A DNA stretch of 47,069 nucleotides from a virus. Made by a program: the position numbers and the translations under genes. The notes under the pieces were generated by a model, which did no database searches, was not told where the DNA came from, and saw only the letters and a program-made list of their open reading frames with translations. The stretch lies in the IMG/VR virus record IMGVR_UViG_3300038551_000023, positions 1 through 47,069 of that record. One strand, written 5' to 3'. Below, piece by piece: positions 1 to 9,325 of the stretch. Every line of letters begins with the position of its first letter. Positions within the stretch are counted from its first letter, which is position 1.

Positions 1-126
1 GGAGTCTTCAGGATCAAGGCGCAAATTCATGATTCTATCCCTTTCCAATACAAACAAGAAGCTGATTGGGTGCCTGCTGAAGTATCCCGACTCATGGAAA
101 ACAGTACTGAAGTACGTGGGGCAGAT
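1..126. repeat. Terminal direct repeat, left copy (circular overlap)
   Basis: Bases 1-126 are identical to 46944-47069. The DNA polymerase frame runs through the right copy and is completed by bases 127-198 after the left copy. The simplest reading is that the window is a linearised circular assembly with one redundant overlap. It lies inside a coding gene, so it is unlikely to be a natural terminal repeat. True termini (cos, pac or direct terminal repeats) cannot be located from this. Confidence 0.93.
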
Positions 127-198
127 GGTAAAGTACGGACAATGCGAATTCCGGTGGGAATGAGCTACGGAAAAGAAAGGTGGAGCGAGCTGAAGTAG
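1..198 (+). CDS. DNA polymerase family A, C-terminal end (continues from right edge)
   Basis: This is the last 65 codons of the family A DNA polymerase whose main part is at 44886-47069. It is in frame from base 1 to TAG at 196-198. It carries palm motif C as QIHDS; the Asp is the second catalytic metal ligand, and the residue after it is Ser where Pol I and T7 polymerase have Glu. With the circle closed the protein is 751 residues and this Asp is residue 697. The next gene starts 6 bases after the stop. Confidence 0.92.
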   Translation, partial: GVFRIKAQIHDSIPFQYKQEADWVPAEVSRLMENSTEVRGADGKVRTMRIPVGMSYGKERWSELK

Positions 199-204
199 AT
201 TCTT

Positions 205-1494
205 GTGGCGCTCCTTTTCGATACGTACTTCCAGTACGTTGAAAAAACTGAACCTCCACTGATTTACCATCGGTGGAGTTTAGCTGCGTGCGTTGGAGCT
301 GCGCTGGGCCGCCAATTCTTTCTCCCCTTTGGGCCATGGAAAATTTTCCCTAACATCTATGTGATGTTAATAGGGAATCCCGGCACTAGAAAGAATACAT
401 CAATTAATCTTGCAACTGAAATTTTAGAAGCTAGCGGCTATGCTCATTTCAGTGCCAATAAAACAAGACTAGAAAAGTTTCTAATAGATTTAGAAGGTGC
501 AACTCCTGATGAATCTGATGCCGACCGCTCCGCTAAACGCAACAGCACGAACATTGTATTTAAAAATCTCTTCAACGAGGATGAAGAAGATTGTACTGGC
601 TTAGAACCTAGAGAAGTATTTATTTGTGCTCCAGAATTTAACACATTCATGCCACGAGGCGATATAGATTTCATTGCTATTCTTGGTGACCTCTGGGACT
701 GGAACAATGACAAGCGTAGATGGAAACATCGCCTCAAGAACTCTAAGCAAGTTCACATATACCAGCCAACGATTTCTCTATTAGCAGGAAACACTCATGC
801 CGGATTTCAAGATATGTTTCCTCCCCAAGCCATTGGTCAAGGATTTCTATCACGAATTATTCTTGTTTATGCGGAACCGAGCGGCAAAAAGATCTCGTTT
901 CCTGAAACCCCGTCTGCGTCCACGAAACAAAACCTTATCAGGACTTTTACGGATATCAAGCAAAAGGTTGTCGGCGCAGCATCAATTGCGCCAGACGCAA
1001 AAAACGGTTTGGATATTATCTATCGAACGTGGCATGAAATTGACGATCAAAGATTCAAGCATTACAGTACACGAAGATTTACACATCTTCTTAAACTCAC
1101 GCTTATTTGTGCTGCATCGCGTGTCAGCACTAAGATTGAAATGTCAGATGTACTCTTGGCTTCCAGTTTGCTTTCTTTCACAGAAGCCGATATGCCAAAG
1201 GCTCTTGGAGAATTTGGAAAAAGTAGGAATGCTGAAGCTGCTAACAAAATTATGCAGAAACTCTATGAGGCTAGACGCCCGCTTACGCTCATAGATTTAT
1301 GGAAAGTAGTTAGTAGTGATCTTGAAAAGATGAAAGACTTAGGAGAACTTCTAGCAAATCTTCAACAAGCTGATAAGATTCAAGCAGTGGCAGGAAAGGG
1401 ATTTTTGCCTAAGCAAAAACCTCTTGATAGAAAAATGTTGTACGTTGATTATAACATATTAAAGGAGTACACAAGTGGAATCACAGGCCGGTGA
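205..1494 (+). CDS. P-loop replication protein, DUF3987-like
   Basis: This 429-residue protein begins with a GTG 6 bases after the polymerase stop. Residues 20-60 (YHRWSLAACVGAALGR, then a PNIYVMLIGNPG strand) resemble the start of DUF3987-type phage and plasmid proteins, which are primase/helicase-associated NTPases. The nucleotide-binding loop at residues 57-66 reads GNPGTRKNTS. The Walker Lys is present, but the preceding Gly is Arg and the residue after Lys is Asn followed by Thr, so the loop is non-canonical. Its place between the polymerase and a MazG-like gene supports a replication role, perhaps helicase or primase-helicase. There is no TOPRIM or zinc-binding primase region, so priming activity is not shown. 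Its last 20 bases overlap the next gene. Confidence 0.6.
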   Translation: MALLFDTYFQYVEKTEPPLIYHRWSLAACVGAALGRQFFLPFGPWKIFPNIYVMLIGNPGTRKNTSINLATEILEASGYAHFSANKTRLEKFLIDLEGATPDESDADRSAKRNSTNIVFKNLFNEDEEDCTGLEPREVFICAPEFNTFMPRGDIDFIAILGDLWDWNNDKRRWKHRLKNSKQVHIYQPTISLLAGNTHAGFQDMFPPQAIGQGFLSRIILVYAEPSGKKISFPETPSASTKQNLIRTFTDIKQKVVGAASIAPDAKNGLDIIYRTWHEIDDQRFKHYSTRRFTHLLKLTLICAASRVSTKIEMSDVLLASSLLSFTEADMPKALGEFGKSRNAEAANKIMQKLYEARRPLTLIDLWKVVSSDLEKMKDLGELLANLQQADKIQAVAGKGFLPKQKPLDRKMLYVDYNILKEYTSGITGR

Positions 1495-2068
1495 TACGCA
1501 AAAGACGAATGAAAAAGTAGCATTGATGCAGCAGATTGCATCTATTCAAGCAGTTGTGCCTTCTGGAATGCTGCACTTCTATACGCAGTTTGACAATGTT
1601 CGCCAGTTTCATGAGGGCGCGCAAAGAAAAGGAAACTGCTTCGTTGGTTCCCTAGGAAAAAACCCTCCACCGTTGGCAGTTGTAGCCGCTCGCTGCCACA
1701 TCATCAAGGAAGAATTTGGAGAAGATGGAGGAATTTCCCTACTGGAAAAACTAGGAACCGGAGAAGTTCCTATGTCTCTAGAAAATCTGGCTACTCTGCT
1801 AGATTGGATTTGTGATATGAACTACTTTTTCATGGGGCTAGCAATAAACTTTGGTCTGCCCTACGATGCAGCTTTTGAAGCGGTACACGGAGCCAACATG
1901 AAAAAAGTTGTGCGTCCGGGTGGCCCAGTATTTAGAGAAGATGGAAAGGTAGTGAAACCTGAAGGTTGGGTTGGGCCAGAGAAACAAGTGTGGGAAATTA
2001 TGTTGGCTGCTTACAAAGAGAGTACTATTCTTGACCCTCATCAGAAACCGGGGATGCCTCAGAAGTAG
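1475..2068 (+). CDS. MazG-like / HisE-like nucleotide pyrophosphohydrolase
   Basis: This 197-residue protein starts at GTG 1475 with AAAGGAG 7 bases upstream (1461-1467), inside the end of the preceding gene. The C-terminal half has the all-alpha NTP pyrophosphohydrolase pattern: a helix with LLDWICDMNYFFMGLAINFG, then AAFEAVHGANMKKV, then a GKVVKPEGW segment. That arrangement is typical of phage MazG-like and phosphoribosyl-ATP pyrophosphohydrolase-like proteins. Such enzymes hydrolyse (d)NTPs to monophosphates and can shape the dNTP pool or remove an unwanted base. The usual acidic helix ExxE is not clear in the N-terminal half, so substrate and activity are uncertain. The gene ends the rightward arm, and its last 44 bases overlap the convergent 1714-residue gene. 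Confidence 0.7.
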   Translation: MESQAGDTQKTNEKVALMQQIASIQAVVPSGMLHFYTQFDNVRQFHEGAQRKGNCFVGSLGKNPPPLAVVAARCHIIKEEFGEDGGISLLEKLGTGEVPMSLENLATLLDWICDMNYFFMGLAINFGLPYDAAFEAVHGANMKKVVRPGGPVFREDGKVVKPEGWVGPEKQVWEIMLAAYKESTILDPHQKPGMPQK

Positions 2069-5000
2069 TGGGAGTTGCTAACATCATGGCGCGGTAGTCC
2101 TGCACAGTACTGCCGCCCATGATTTCCTGTAATCTCCTAGAATAGCTACTTCTGTGCTGTTGTGCAAGCTGATTAATTACCGATACGTTGGCGTCCTTAC
2201 TCCAGCGTTGCATAGTCTTTGCGTAATTTTCAATCCTCCCACCAGCTTTCGCGTAGTCCAACTGAAACTTCTGCAATTCTTCCAAAGATGGAAGTTTCCC
2301 CGCACGAAGTTTAGTTTTTACAACTTCCCCGAGTGTCTGCAAACGTACTTGATCTGCGGCTTCATAAGAAGCAAGTCTGAATTTTGCATTCAGCGCAATA
2401 CTCTCGTCTACAGGTTTGCTACCAATTAATCTTGCAGCAGTAGCAATAGAGAAGAAATCGTTAGACGCGCTAATCAAAGAACCTTTGCTGGTAGTGCTGT
2501 ATCCTTGCACTGCCTGAGCAATGCCAGCAAGCGGGCGACTAAGACCATTATGTTCTAGTCCTTCAAACAATACACTAGTAAGGTCTGCGCCTTTCACTGC
2601 TTTCTTGCCCATATCTAGCAAGTTACTTACAAAGCGAATACTCCCATCTACTGCCGGTACGTCAAGCGGAGTAATAGGAATAACAGAAATGTGGCGAGGA
2701 TTAATATCACCACGAGTATAAAGACTGGGAGCCTGACTAGACCAAAAAGGAAACGCAGAAGCCGTTCCATACATTAACCAATTCCCAAGATCTTTGTTTA
2801 GTTGTGGGATGGTGGAATACACATCTCTGTGTTCTGGATTGAGAGAACTGTTTCCAATCAATGAAGTATTAACTGCTTCAAAAAATGGAATGCCGTTCAA
2901 TCCATACATTCCAGTTTGCATTGCTCCCAAGGTAGCAAGTGCCCGCACATTTCTATTCTCAATGTGGCGAAAAAGTTGTTGCAAAAAGTTAAATTGGTAC
3001 GTCATGAACAAACCAATGGCGCTTCCTAGTACGCCTTGGAAAGCAATTGGACGTTGCGAACTAATGTAGTTACCTTGCACACGATTTACAAATACACTGA
3101 TGTATGCGTTTTGCTCTGCAACACTCAACTTCCCAGCTTGTACAATGGGATCAGTAAGTCTACGCATTACATCAGCAGAAACAAAGCGAGTGAAATCTTC
3201 TGCAAATGCATTACCAGTAAACTTTGCGCCAGTTTCGATACCTCGCGCCGCTCTCTCTGTAAGTTCGCTGGCTTTCTTATATGGCTTGTATGCGAAATGA
3301 TCTAGCATCTCATGGTACTGGCTAGCTACATCTCGCACTGCACCAATATCTTTGTATCGCTGGATAAGTTGATTCTTCTCAGGGCCAAAGAAGTTCTTAA
3401 TTCCTTCAGCAATTAGCCCCGTAGTACTGGGAACACGCACTGCTCCCTCAGTTCCGGGGACAGCAATACTACGCAGCTCACTCAGTTTTCCTACAAGCAC
3501 AGGATCTTTAGCAATCAAACTACGAATGCTTGCCATCTCTGTGCTAAGAAGAATAGGAGTGCTGATAATATTAACGAGGGAGTTAGCAAAGTCTAGGCGC
3601 AGGTTTAAATTCACCAGCGTCATATTTGCCTTGGCTACAAAGTCTTTAATGATGCTACGTTCTGCAGGAAGATTAGCAGCAAAGTAGCCAGCTTCATCCG
3701 TATACGGGCCTTTGATTCCAAAGCGTTCACTAATCCTGTTAGCTTCTTCCCAGCTAACAGTTCCTGCCATTGCTTTCTCTCTATTTACACCAAAGATCCG
3801 ATACGCACTGCGTCCAAGTTGCTCAACAAACTCATTGGCTTCATGAAGCAGAGTGTATTCGCCTCTCTTACTAATGTCCAGCGCAGTTTTGATATAATCG
3901 TTGAATGGGTTTTCAACTTGACTTCGAAACTTTTTAAGACCGGCGCTGGCCTTAGAGGTTCCAAGCTCGGTGAATTGTTTACCAATTCCACGGAGTTCTT
4001 CAATAGTCTGTGCGTATTTAGTTTCGGTTGCACGCCGAACAAGGCTAACTTCCTGTCGCTGGTGCCAATTAATATAATCTTCAAGCACGTTCTCAGCTTT
4101 TGTTTCTGGGAAGAAATCTCCCAAGATCCCGCGGCGTTGCAAAGTACTATCAACGGTGGGTTCTTTAATGGTAAGAGAATAATCGTAATCTCCTTTAATT
4201 CTGTGGAACCGCTCAGTATTCTCTTTGAAAATTACTTCGTAGTCATCAGGGACTTTAGTAACAAGTCCATGAAGTTCTTGTTCCGTGCGCGCCGTAATCA
4301 TAGAAACTTCTGAAGAAGTACCGAGCATTTCTGGCTTCTTCCGTACAAATGCAAAGTATGGATAGCGCCCAGTATCCACTGGAGGAATATAAACTACCCG
4401 AGGATCGTAGTTGTAATTGAACCCACGGCTAGTCATAAGGACTTTATTTTTTTCAATTCTACGGGCGTTAGCCACAGAACTTGCAGAAATAAATTCTGCG
4501 ACTTCATCTACTTCCATTACAAACTGATGTGCTCTTCCAGCTTTTTGCAATTCAATTAGTTTAGCTTCATTTACAATCCAACCACCTTCTGGCGCTTTTT
4601 CTACCGCTTCCAAATTCACAAGTCTCTTATTATTGATCGGATCAATCATGAATTTTTCAGGAGTTCTACGCATAGCCGTAGTGAGGATGCCAAGCTCTGC
4701 GGCAGCTTGCTTAGAATCTTTGATCCGAATCATTAAAGGCTGGAGTTCGGAGAGAGTAGCATTGGCATTGCGCCGACTAATTTCATGGACAAGGGCGCCA
4801 GTATATTGGCTCCACAAGCCTAGAACATCTCCGTAATCTGCATTGGAACTTTTCAGGAGACCCGCACCACTACCTGCTTGGTTAGCAATGTTGAGCACAG
4901 TATCAGCATTTAACTCTACAAACTTGGAAGCGTCTACCGTTCCCATGACAGCAGCAAAAGCTGACTGTCTTGCATCATTGCCGAGTTTTACTCTATACGC

Positions 5001-7169
5001 CCAGCCAAGCTCTCCGTAGATAGTATTGCCAGCAGCTTCTGGGAATCCTTGCACCATTACAGTATTAGGAACTTTTCCTGTTTTCCCAAGCAATGAATTT
5101 TCTAGGAGCTTAGGATGCGCAAAATCCCACAATACTTCCATGTTCTGTGGGCGCGTGCTTGCGCTGAGAGGCAAGGAAAATCCGCTACTAAGTTTCTCTG
5201 TAGGAATGAAGTTAGCAGCGATAGCATCCTGAATCCACACAGGATCGACATTAAGTTTGACCCCAAGACTTAAGAGATCTTCTCCTTTCTCATTCTTCCC
5301 AAGGAAGGATTGGAGAATCGCAAGCTTCTGCTCTTTAAGCCAAAGGCCAAAATCTTTAATGTCTCCTACTTTCCGCTCAGTATTGTCAGCAGAGCGCAGC
5401 ACTACATCTTTCCACTTATCTGCGCCATCTTGAAAGATACGTTCGAGCAAAGGAATATCCGTGTCTGCAACTTTCTGCGGGACAACTTTCAATTCCTTAC
5501 TTCCTGCCCAAACGTACCGCGCTGAAGCTTTGAGAGTATCGAGTTCTTCAAGAGCAAAAACATTATACGGTGCCATACTCCATTCTTTCCCTCCACTAAC
5601 AAGATGGGAAACAGAAGTCATAGCAAGGGGTTTAGTAGTCGTAGCAATGTCAGCTACAGTAGGATAGGCTACGTCAGTAAATGCTCCTACGCGCGCATTG
5701 AAGAAACTCTTCGGAGCAGTAATAGGTTCGTCTACTTTCCTAAATTTACTGCTCTTTGGATTAATACGGATAGTACCATTAGCCAATACAGCTACATCGT
5801 AGCCGTTGGAGAATGCATCATCTACTACAGCAAACCGCGCATAGCTAGTTTCAAGTACTGGCCCTTCTTGTTTCAATCCAACCAGCGCAACTTTAACATC
5901 ATCGCCAGTACCTACAAGTTCATAGGGAGTCTTAAATCCTTCTTTCCCCTTCGGACTTCTGCTAACTACTTCTGTAAGGAAAGAATTAAAATCTTTGATC
6001 TTGAAGATACGTTCTGGATCAATCTCTTTTGCAACGTAGAAAAGAGCAGGATCGTCGGCAGCATTCGCACTAACTCTGCGAATCTGCTTTACATTAAACA
6101 AGTGATCGCCTACACGATCCAAAATTTCCTCTTTGCTCTTCCCCGCCTGTTGTTCGCGCTTTACGAGATTGATTAGATAATCGGAAAATTGGTTTCCAAG
6201 TTCTGGGTCGCTCTGCGCCATGCGGTTGACAGTTTCACGAAAATCATCCCATCCACGTTTTTGTGCACTTTCTGCTGCACGTTCCAGCGCCTGCTTAGTA
6301 GGAAGCTCTAGCTTCCGTGTTTCTCCGCCAATGCGGTAGGTAAATTCAATGTCTCTTGCAGTAGTAGGAAGTTCCAGCAAACTCCTAACAGTACCGTAAG
6401 CTTTATCGCCAAGCACAATATCACCTTCAATGTGCTTGACAACATCAAACTCACGCATAGCAGCATCAATACTTCTAGTGCCTTGTTTGAAAATGGAGTT
6501 AATAGCGATAGATTCAATAGCTCCACCAATTCCACCAAACGCAAGGCTGGTAACAGCGACGTGCTTAAATACATCAGTCCATTCATCTTTCTCTAGCAAT
6601 GGACTTTGCTTCATTGTAATAGCTACAGCAGTTTCAAATGCTGCAACATTAATAGCTTGGTCAGCAGTTGCCCAAGCCATAGATGCAAGTTTATTTTTAT
6701 TAATGAGATTAAATACAGTTCCGCCCTCTGTAGCAAGTTCTTTGAGTCCTTGCTCCAGATAAAGTTTTTGTCTAGTGCTTGCATAGCCAAGAGCACGACC
6801 GAATGGCCCCAACATAGTACCAGCTTTCGCTAGTTGTACGCCTTTCAGCGCAAGGCCACCGGGGATTAAGCTAGTACCAATGAATCCTGCAAGATCTGTA
6901 AGTTGCTTATTTTGTTGGTAGTACAAACCAAGATGTTCATCATTGTCGCTAAGCCACTGCGCCACATTCCACTGTTCTTCCCCGAGTAAATTTGCGGCAG
7001 TATTATAGACGGACGCAATACCACTAACAGCGGCAGATTTAGTAAACATCCCTGCACGTTCAATCAGACTGTATTCACTACCAGCCTGCATATTTGCCGT
7101 GTCAGCGGCAGTGATTACAGGATGGATTGATGCGTAATCTGTTACTTCAGAAACATTATTTTCGGCCAT
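2025..7169 (-). CDS. Very large internal virion / DNA ejection protein
   Basis: At 1714 residues this is the largest gene, and it is the last gene of the leftward virion operon. Near residues 90-135 there are Gly/Ala/Leu-rich stretches (DLAGFIGTSLIPGGLALKG), and others around 170-220, that could enter membranes. The rest is long, helix-rich and lacks signal peptide or enzymatic motifs that I can recognise. Position right after a transglycosylase-bearing virion protein, size, and the end-of-operon location match the large ejection proteins of podoviruses (analogous to T7 gp16 or the big inner proteins of N4-like phages). The start ATG overlaps the preceding stop by one base (TAATG at 7169). 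Function is inferred from context. Confidence 0.6.
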   Translation of the reverse strand: MAENNVSEVTDYASIHPVITAADTANMQAGSEYSLIERAGMFTKSAAVSGIASVYNTAANLLGEEQWNVAQWLSDNDEHLGLYYQQNKQLTDLAGFIGTSLIPGGLALKGVQLAKAGTMLGPFGRALGYASTRQKLYLEQGLKELATEGGTVFNLINKNKLASMAWATADQAINVAAFETAVAITMKQSPLLEKDEWTDVFKHVAVTSLAFGGIGGAIESIAINSIFKQGTRSIDAAMREFDVVKHIEGDIVLGDKAYGTVRSLLELPTTARDIEFTYRIGGETRKLELPTKQALERAAESAQKRGWDDFRETVNRMAQSDPELGNQFSDYLINLVKREQQAGKSKEEILDRVGDHLFNVKQIRRVSANAADDPALFYVAKEIDPERIFKIKDFNSFLTEVVSRSPKGKEGFKTPYELVGTGDDVKVALVGLKQEGPVLETSYARFAVVDDAFSNGYDVAVLANGTIRINPKSSKFRKVDEPITAPKSFFNARVGAFTDVAYPTVADIATTTKPLAMTSVSHLVSGGKEWSMAPYNVFALEELDTLKASARYVWAGSKELKVVPQKVADTDIPLLERIFQDGADKWKDVVLRSADNTERKVGDIKDFGLWLKEQKLAILQSFLGKNEKGEDLLSLGVKLNVDPVWIQDAIAANFIPTEKLSSGFSLPLSASTRPQNMEVLWDFAHPKLLENSLLGKTGKVPNTVMVQGFPEAAGNTIYGELGWAYRVKLGNDARQSAFAAVMGTVDASKFVELNADTVLNIANQAGSGAGLLKSSNADYGDVLGLWSQYTGALVHEISRRNANATLSELQPLMIRIKDSKQAAAELGILTTAMRRTPEKFMIDPINNKRLVNLEAVEKAPEGGWIVNEAKLIELQKAGRAHQFVMEVDEVAEFISASSVANARRIEKNKVLMTSRGFNYNYDPRVVYIPPVDTGRYPYFAFVRKKPEMLGTSSEVSMITARTEQELHGLVTKVPDDYEVIFKENTERFHRIKGDYDYSLTIKEPTVDSTLQRRGILGDFFPETKAENVLEDYINWHQRQEVSLVRRATETKYAQTIEELRGIGKQFTELGTSKASAGLKKFRSQVENPFNDYIKTALDISKRGEYTLLHEANEFVEQLGRSAYRIFGVNREKAMAGTVSWEEANRISERFGIKGPYTDEAGYFAANLPAERSIIKDFVAKANMTLVNLNLRLDFANSLVNIISTPILLSTEMASIRSLIAKDPVLVGKLSELRSIAVPGTEGAVRVPSTTGLIAEGIKNFFGPEKNQLIQRYKDIGAVRDVASQYHEMLDHFAYKPYKKASELTERAARGIETGAKFTGNAFAEDFTRFVSADVMRRLTDPIVQAGKLSVAEQNAYISVFVNRVQGNYISSQRPIAFQGVLGSAIGLFMTYQFNFLQQLFRHIENRNVRALATLGAMQTGMYGLNGIPFFEAVNTSLIGNSSLNPEHRDVYSTIPQLNKDLGNWLMYGTASAFPFWSSQAPSLYTRGDINPRHISVIPITPLDVPAVDGSIRFVSNLLDMGKKAVKGADLTSVLFEGLEHNGLSRPLAGIAQAVQGYSTTSKGSLISASNDFFSIATAARLIGSKPVDESIALNAKFRLASYEAADQVRLQTLGEVVKTKLRAGKLPSLEELQKFQLDYAKAGGRIENYAKTMQRWSKDANVSVINQLAQQHRSSYSRRLQEIMGGSTVQDYRAMMLATPTTSEASPVSDEGQE

Positions 7170-9325
7170 TATTTAGCCCCAGCTTCTTGTTTCTTCAAGT
7201 AACCACCAAAGCCACTAGGATACGGAGTAAATTCGTAGCCTTCTGGTACAACAAACCCTTGGGGAGCACCTTGAACACGAATCCGCGCCAGAGTAAACAA
7301 ATTCTCTAGTTCCGCAGGCGCCAAAAGATTTACAGTTTTCTTAGATTCTTTTGGCAGTACCTTGTAATCATCCTGCGGACTCATACCATAAAGATGGAAA
7401 CTATAGGCTCTGTTGTTCTCATCTACCGCAGCCGTATAGTAGTCGGACATTTGGCGTGCAGCATCAGCAGGAGAAAGAGCACCAGATTCCACCATCTTAT
7501 AAATGGTAGTAAACAGAGTAGAATCATTGTACCTAAGCTTGTTTACAGCTCCATCTCGTACAATCTTGTAGATTGCATTCTCAGGATCTCCCTTCCATGC
7601 AGTTGCCATTACTCCATGCCGTGCTTTGTAGGGATTAAGCGCAGAATTTGGAGTTTGAATCATCATATTGTTACGAGCAGCAAAGAATTCACTCTCCAGC
7701 GAACGCGCCGCAGATCGCAGAAGTTCTTCTCTGGAAGGAATTTTACCCCCTTGTATTTGAATCTTAGCTGCCTCCATCTGTGCTAGATTAAACATAGCAC
7801 TTTGGGTATTACGAATAAATTCTGCAAGCTGCGCGCTCCCAGAATTTTTCATATTCGCAATCCAACCCGGCTTCAACCAAGTTGCAGCTTCATACAAATC
7901 ATTTCCGATGTTATTAGACGCTGCACGTTCCATCCATTCTTGCTGTTCTTTTTTACTCATACGCTTCAACAGCGTACTATTCATTCCCGGCGCACCAACT
8001 AAAGCACCAAGGCGTGCAAGTCTATCATCAAGCTCTTGAAGATCTGCCTTTTCTCGCTCTTTCAGTTGATCTACTTCTTTATCGCTCTGCACCACCCTAT
8101 TCCACTGTGCAACTTTAAGCTTGTTATCTAGTTCTCGCTCAGTGAGATTGGCAATAGTAATAACTGCACGAGCGGTAGCACTGGCAGCTCTCGCTTTAGA
8201 TTCTGCGGCAGCAGCATTAGCTTGAGAGACTTTTACGTTACCAACGTGAATACCAAGTTGTGCAATTTGATCCGCAGATGCGGAAATATCAATACGTTCT
8301 TGCTGCTCTGCTACACCCTGCATAGCACGCATAACAGCAAAAGCTTCATTCTGTTTTCTAGCTACAGCATTACGCTGCGCCAGCATCCCCGGAAGCATAG
8401 TCTGGTTAATAAGATACTGTAGAGGATTGTCAAAAAATCCTACAGCTTCTTTCTCATCAATAGTTGCATCCATTTGCTTTCGCGCAGGATCAAGCGTATT
8501 GAACTCAGCAGTTTTCTCAGCGATAACATTGTCTGCTTGGCGCGTGTCCAAGTTCAGGATGCCAAGAATTCGCTCTCGCGTTTGCGTTGCAGCAGCTTCA
8601 ATACTTGCACGAATTTGTTCTGCTTGCGCAGCTTCTGAGCCAGCAAATACAGCCGCGGCAGCAGCTTCTTCTTGGGCTGCTCTTTCCGCTTCCGTACTCT
8701 GTGTAATAGCTTCAATGGATTTGCGAGTATGAATTGCATTATCTCGCAAAATCTGTGTAATAGCGTCTGCTCCTGCAACTTGTGTAGTAGTTACTGTACT
8801 ACGAGTAGCGGGACGCTGCTCACGAATAGTAGATCCTTTGGGCAGTGCTTCAGTACCTACTAGCCTAGCGTGAGCAATATCTAGACGTTTTAGATAGTCA
8901 AGAGTTTCAGTAGGCAGCCCACTTATATCACCTGAAAGAACTACATCACCACCTTTTGGCCCAGCATTATAATCTGCGCCAATTACACGATAGTCTGTAG
9001 TCTTTCTCCGCTTCTGAATTTCCTTCAATGCAGCTAATCCTGCGTGAACATTACTCTGCCAATCAGTTCCAGCAGCATATTCAGGAGAGAGAAAACCTTG
9101 ATCTACAAGAGCTTGCCTAGTAGCCGGCATTACTTGCATTAGTCCGGCTGCGCCACGAGGCGAAATCTGGCCCGTCTGCAAAACTTGAGGAACTTCTCCA
9201 GTTGGCCCCATATTCTCAGACAACAGAATTGCCTGAGCATTTAGCGAATCTACACCATATTCGCTAGAAGCCCTTGTAATGTAGGAAAGAGCTTCTCCCA
9301 AATCTACTTGTTGTGCGTTAGCCAT
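7169..9325 (-). CDS. Internal virion protein with SLT lytic transglycosylase domain
   Basis: This protein has 718 residues from ATG 9325. That start has AAGGGA upstream and overlaps the previous stop in ATGGCTAA, so a 33-codon longer upstream reading was not used. Residues 10-150 form an SLT-type (lysozyme-like) domain: candidate catalytic Glu37 in LLSENMG, then GAAGLMQVMPATR at 58-70, and ADYNAGPKGG near 117-126. The remainder (200-700) is Ala/Glu/Gln/Arg-rich, with coiled-coil-like stretches. Such a domain in a large virion protein cleaves peptidoglycan locally during genome entry, as T7 gp16 does. Its position between two other large virion proteins supports a role in the ejection apparatus. 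Confidence 0.8.
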   Translation of the reverse strand: MANAQQVDLGEALSYITRASSEYGVDSLNAQAILLSENMGPTGEVPQVLQTGQISPRGAAGLMQVMPATRQALVDQGFLSPEYAAGTDWQSNVHAGLAALKEIQKRRKTTDYRVIGADYNAGPKGGDVVLSGDISGLPTETLDYLKRLDIAHARLVGTEALPKGSTIREQRPATRSTVTTTQVAGADAITQILRDNAIHTRKSIEAITQSTEAERAAQEEAAAAAVFAGSEAAQAEQIRASIEAAATQTRERILGILNLDTRQADNVIAEKTAEFNTLDPARKQMDATIDEKEAVGFFDNPLQYLINQTMLPGMLAQRNAVARKQNEAFAVMRAMQGVAEQQERIDISASADQIAQLGIHVGNVKVSQANAAAAESKARAASATARAVITIANLTERELDNKLKVAQWNRVVQSDKEVDQLKEREKADLQELDDRLARLGALVGAPGMNSTLLKRMSKKEQQEWMERAASNNIGNDLYEAATWLKPGWIANMKNSGSAQLAEFIRNTQSAMFNLAQMEAAKIQIQGGKIPSREELLRSAARSLESEFFAARNNMMIQTPNSALNPYKARHGVMATAWKGDPENAIYKIVRDGAVNKLRYNDSTLFTTIYKMVESGALSPADAARQMSDYYTAAVDENNRAYSFHLYGMSPQDDYKVLPKESKKTVNLLAPAELENLFTLARIRVQGAPQGFVVPEGYEFTPYPSGFGGYLKKQEAGAK

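Noticed and set aside
1475-2068. MazZ of a 2-aminoadenine (Z) genome
   Set aside because: No PurZ-like adenylosuccinate synthetase and no HD-domain dATPase are present in the window, which is a whole genome.
4244-4260. Second CTGATGA word on the minus strand, tested as a hammerhead core
   Set aside because: No stem II followed by GAAA and no NUH site with flanking stem; it is ordinary coding sequence of the 1714-residue gene.
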